Source: Nitratidesulfovibrio sp044433065 (GTDB taxonomy: Bacteria > Desulfobacterota > Desulfovibrionia > Desulfovibrionales > Desulfovibrionaceae). From it: a DNA stretch of 6,267 bases. Both the position numbers and the translations under genes were made by a program. A model generated the notes under the pieces. The model worked only from the letters and a program-made list of their open reading frames with translations, was not told the DNA's origin and did no database searches. Positions 5,410 to 6,267 of the stretch are shown here, piece after piece (within the stretch, counting starts at the first letter, position 1; each line of letters begins with the position of its first letter). The stretch lies in NCBI GenBank assembly GCA_044433065.1, contig JAWXUA010000159.1, positions 1-6,267 of the forward strand, read 5' to 3'.

Positions 5410-6141
5410 CTAATATGCCCATGTCGGCATAGTGCGTTCAGCTTCTTTAAGTGCTTTATGATGCGTCCATTCCTCAGCATCAAACTTTTGCACTAGAGCA
5501 TGAAATTTTGGGCCATGATGCAGGTGAACGGTGTGGCATAATTCGTGAATAGCCACCGAGCGCGCTAATTCTGGTGCCACAAACATAAGCCGCGCGTTAA
5601 GCCTAATACCTTTTTTGTAGGTACAACTGCCCCATCGTGTACGCGGTAAACCAACACCGAAGCTCGTAAAGTCAAGTCCTGTTTCTCGACGTGCATCCTC
5701 AAGGACAGTCAGTAGGGTGGACTTGGCTACACGTAAAAACCATGCGCGTAATTTTTTTAATGCTTCGTCATCGTCGGCTGGCAAAAGTACAACTCCAGGT
5801 TCGGGATTGAAACGATGGCGTGTTTTTTTGGGTAGCATTATGCTTTCATCAGAGCACGGTATGCGCTGAACTTCAAAAAACTCTTGGGTCAGAGCAAAAA
5901 AAATAGTTTTAGGTACAGACTTACGTAAAGAAGTATCTTGGATTTGTGGCCGCTGTGCTAACTGCTTCTCAATCCATGCTGCATGGCGTGTGAGGATGTC
6001 GGGCACCATGGTCATGGGTGTGCCTTGTGGCAGTACAACTTCAAGACCTTTGCCGGCCACCATGCGTAGGGTGATACGCCGTGCTTTTTTGCTTATCCGA
6101 ACTGAGTGGTGTGGTAGTCCAGATGTATTGGAAATAGTCAT
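5410..6141 (-). CDS. YgjP/DUF45-family (M48-like) zinc metallopeptidase
   Basis: From the preferred start the protein has 243 residues. The hallmark block is in the C-terminal third: TRWGSC (168-173), GIRLNARL (178-185) and the zinc motif HELCH (199-203) with a third probable ligand His209 in HHGPKFHALV, spaced as in the family's HExxH-N5-H. The N-terminus has the usual HSVRISKKARRITLRM stretch (12-27). There is no signal peptide or membrane segment, so it is probably cytoplasmic. Substrates of YgjP-like proteins are mostly unknown, and none can be assigned here. The ATG at 6141 has AAGGA 8 nt upstream and begins just before the conserved domain. An in-frame ATG at 6174 with GGGAGGAG 10 nt upstream is a real alternative (254 residues). 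The ATG at 6222 overlaps a likely -10 and is unlikely. Codons are less biased than in sat or fusA. It is convergent with sat, with no functional link seen. Confidence 0.88.
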   Translation of the reverse strand: MTISNTSGLPHHSVRISKKARRITLRMVAGKGLEVVLPQGTPMTMVPDILTRHAAWIEKQLAQRPQIQDTSLRKSVPKTIFFALTQEFFEVQRIPCSDESIMLPKKTRHRFNPEPGVVLLPADDDEALKKLRAWFLRVAKSTLLTVLEDARRETGLDFTSFGVGLPRTRWGSCTYKKGIRLNARLMFVAPELARSVAIHELCHTVHLHHGPKFHALVQKFDAEEWTHHKALKEAERTMPTWAY

Positions 6142-6149
6142 ACACAAGG

Positions 6150-6154
6150 TCCTT
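6150..6154 (-). promoter_or_regulatory. Shine-Dalgarno site for the preferred metallopeptidase start
   Basis: AAGGA lies 8 nt before the ATG at 6141. A stronger GGGAGGAG (6192-6185) lies 10 nt before the alternative ATG at 6174. The codons between the two starts include ATA and AGG and have no family similarity, which tips the choice slightly to 6141. Confidence 0.5.
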
Positions 6155-6220
6155 ATAAAAACTGTGCCGTGCATTGTGAGTCGTCTCCTCCCATGTGGCC
6201 GAAAATGGAGTTCAACGTGC

Positions 6221-6250
6221 ATTCTATGTCCACAAATAAAAAGTTTTGAA
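6221..6250 (-). promoter_or_regulatory. Candidate promoter of the metallopeptidase gene
   Basis: On the minus strand TTCAAA (6250-6245) and TAGAAT (6226-6221, five of six matches to consensus) are 18 nt apart. A start near 6213 would lie upstream of both plausible start codons (6174 and 6141) but after the first ATG of the frame (6222), which would argue against that longest form. Confidence 0.5.
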
Positions 6251-6267
6251 AGAGGGAGGGGGTCTGG
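6238..6267. repeat. Partial GC-rich intergenic repeat at the right edge
   Basis: An AAAAGTTTT block runs into a purine-rich AGAGGGAGGGGGTCTGG end. The same building blocks (AAAAGTTTT and GAGGGAG) make up the palindrome at 1-36. This resembles the other half of the dispersed Desulfovibrio-type intergenic element I recall. It is cut by the window end, so its extent is unknown. Confidence 0.4.

Overview
The window looks like a chromosomal piece of a sulfate-reducing Desulfovibrionaceae bacterium of moderate GC content. A Halodesulfovibrio- or Maridesulfovibrio-like member is my guess from composition and cannot be confirmed here. Three things point this way: a dissimilatory-type ATP sulfurylase (sat) with a Cys3His metal site, its placement beside the str operon (from memory, Desulfovibrio vulgaris Hildenborough also has sat close to rpsL-rpsG-fusA), and GC-rich palindromic intergenic repeats at the window edges.

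Layout. Positions 1-36 are a near-perfect 17-bp palindrome of repeat type, followed at 42-77 by an intrinsic terminator that closes the leftward operon. The minus strand then carries rpsL (3060-2689), rpsG (2673-2203) and fusA (2187-112, GTG start). They are separated by only 15 nt each, with strong Shine-Dalgarno sites, so this is a compact str operon without tuf. Positions 3061-4027 are a 967-bp region with no convincing gene. Its rpsL side holds two candidate leftward promoters (one with two A8 tracts behind it) and a GC-rich structured stretch that would be an rpsL leader. Its middle is AT-rich with an inverted repeat and a small palindrome. Its sat side holds a candidate sat promoter with a Rex-like operator lying between -35 and -10, and a roughly 130-nt leader with three hairpins. 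sat (4028-5287, plus strand) follows and ends in two hairpin terminators. The second terminator also serves the convergent minus-strand gene (5410-6141), a YgjP/DUF45-type HExxH metallopeptidase. The right edge (about 6238-6267) again looks like a piece of the GC-rich repeat.

How the genes work together. rpsL, rpsG and fusA supply ribosomal proteins S12 and S7 and elongation factor G for translation. sat activates sulfate to APS with ATP, the first step of dissimilatory sulfate reduction. The two transcription units diverge from a shared region, and the sat promoter appears to be set up for redox (NADH/NAD+) control through Rex. The metallopeptidase has no evident functional link to its neighbours.

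I see no new multi-gene system. The points most worth a second look are regulatory: the Rex-like site in the sat promoter, the structured rpsL leader, and the hairpin-rich sat leader.
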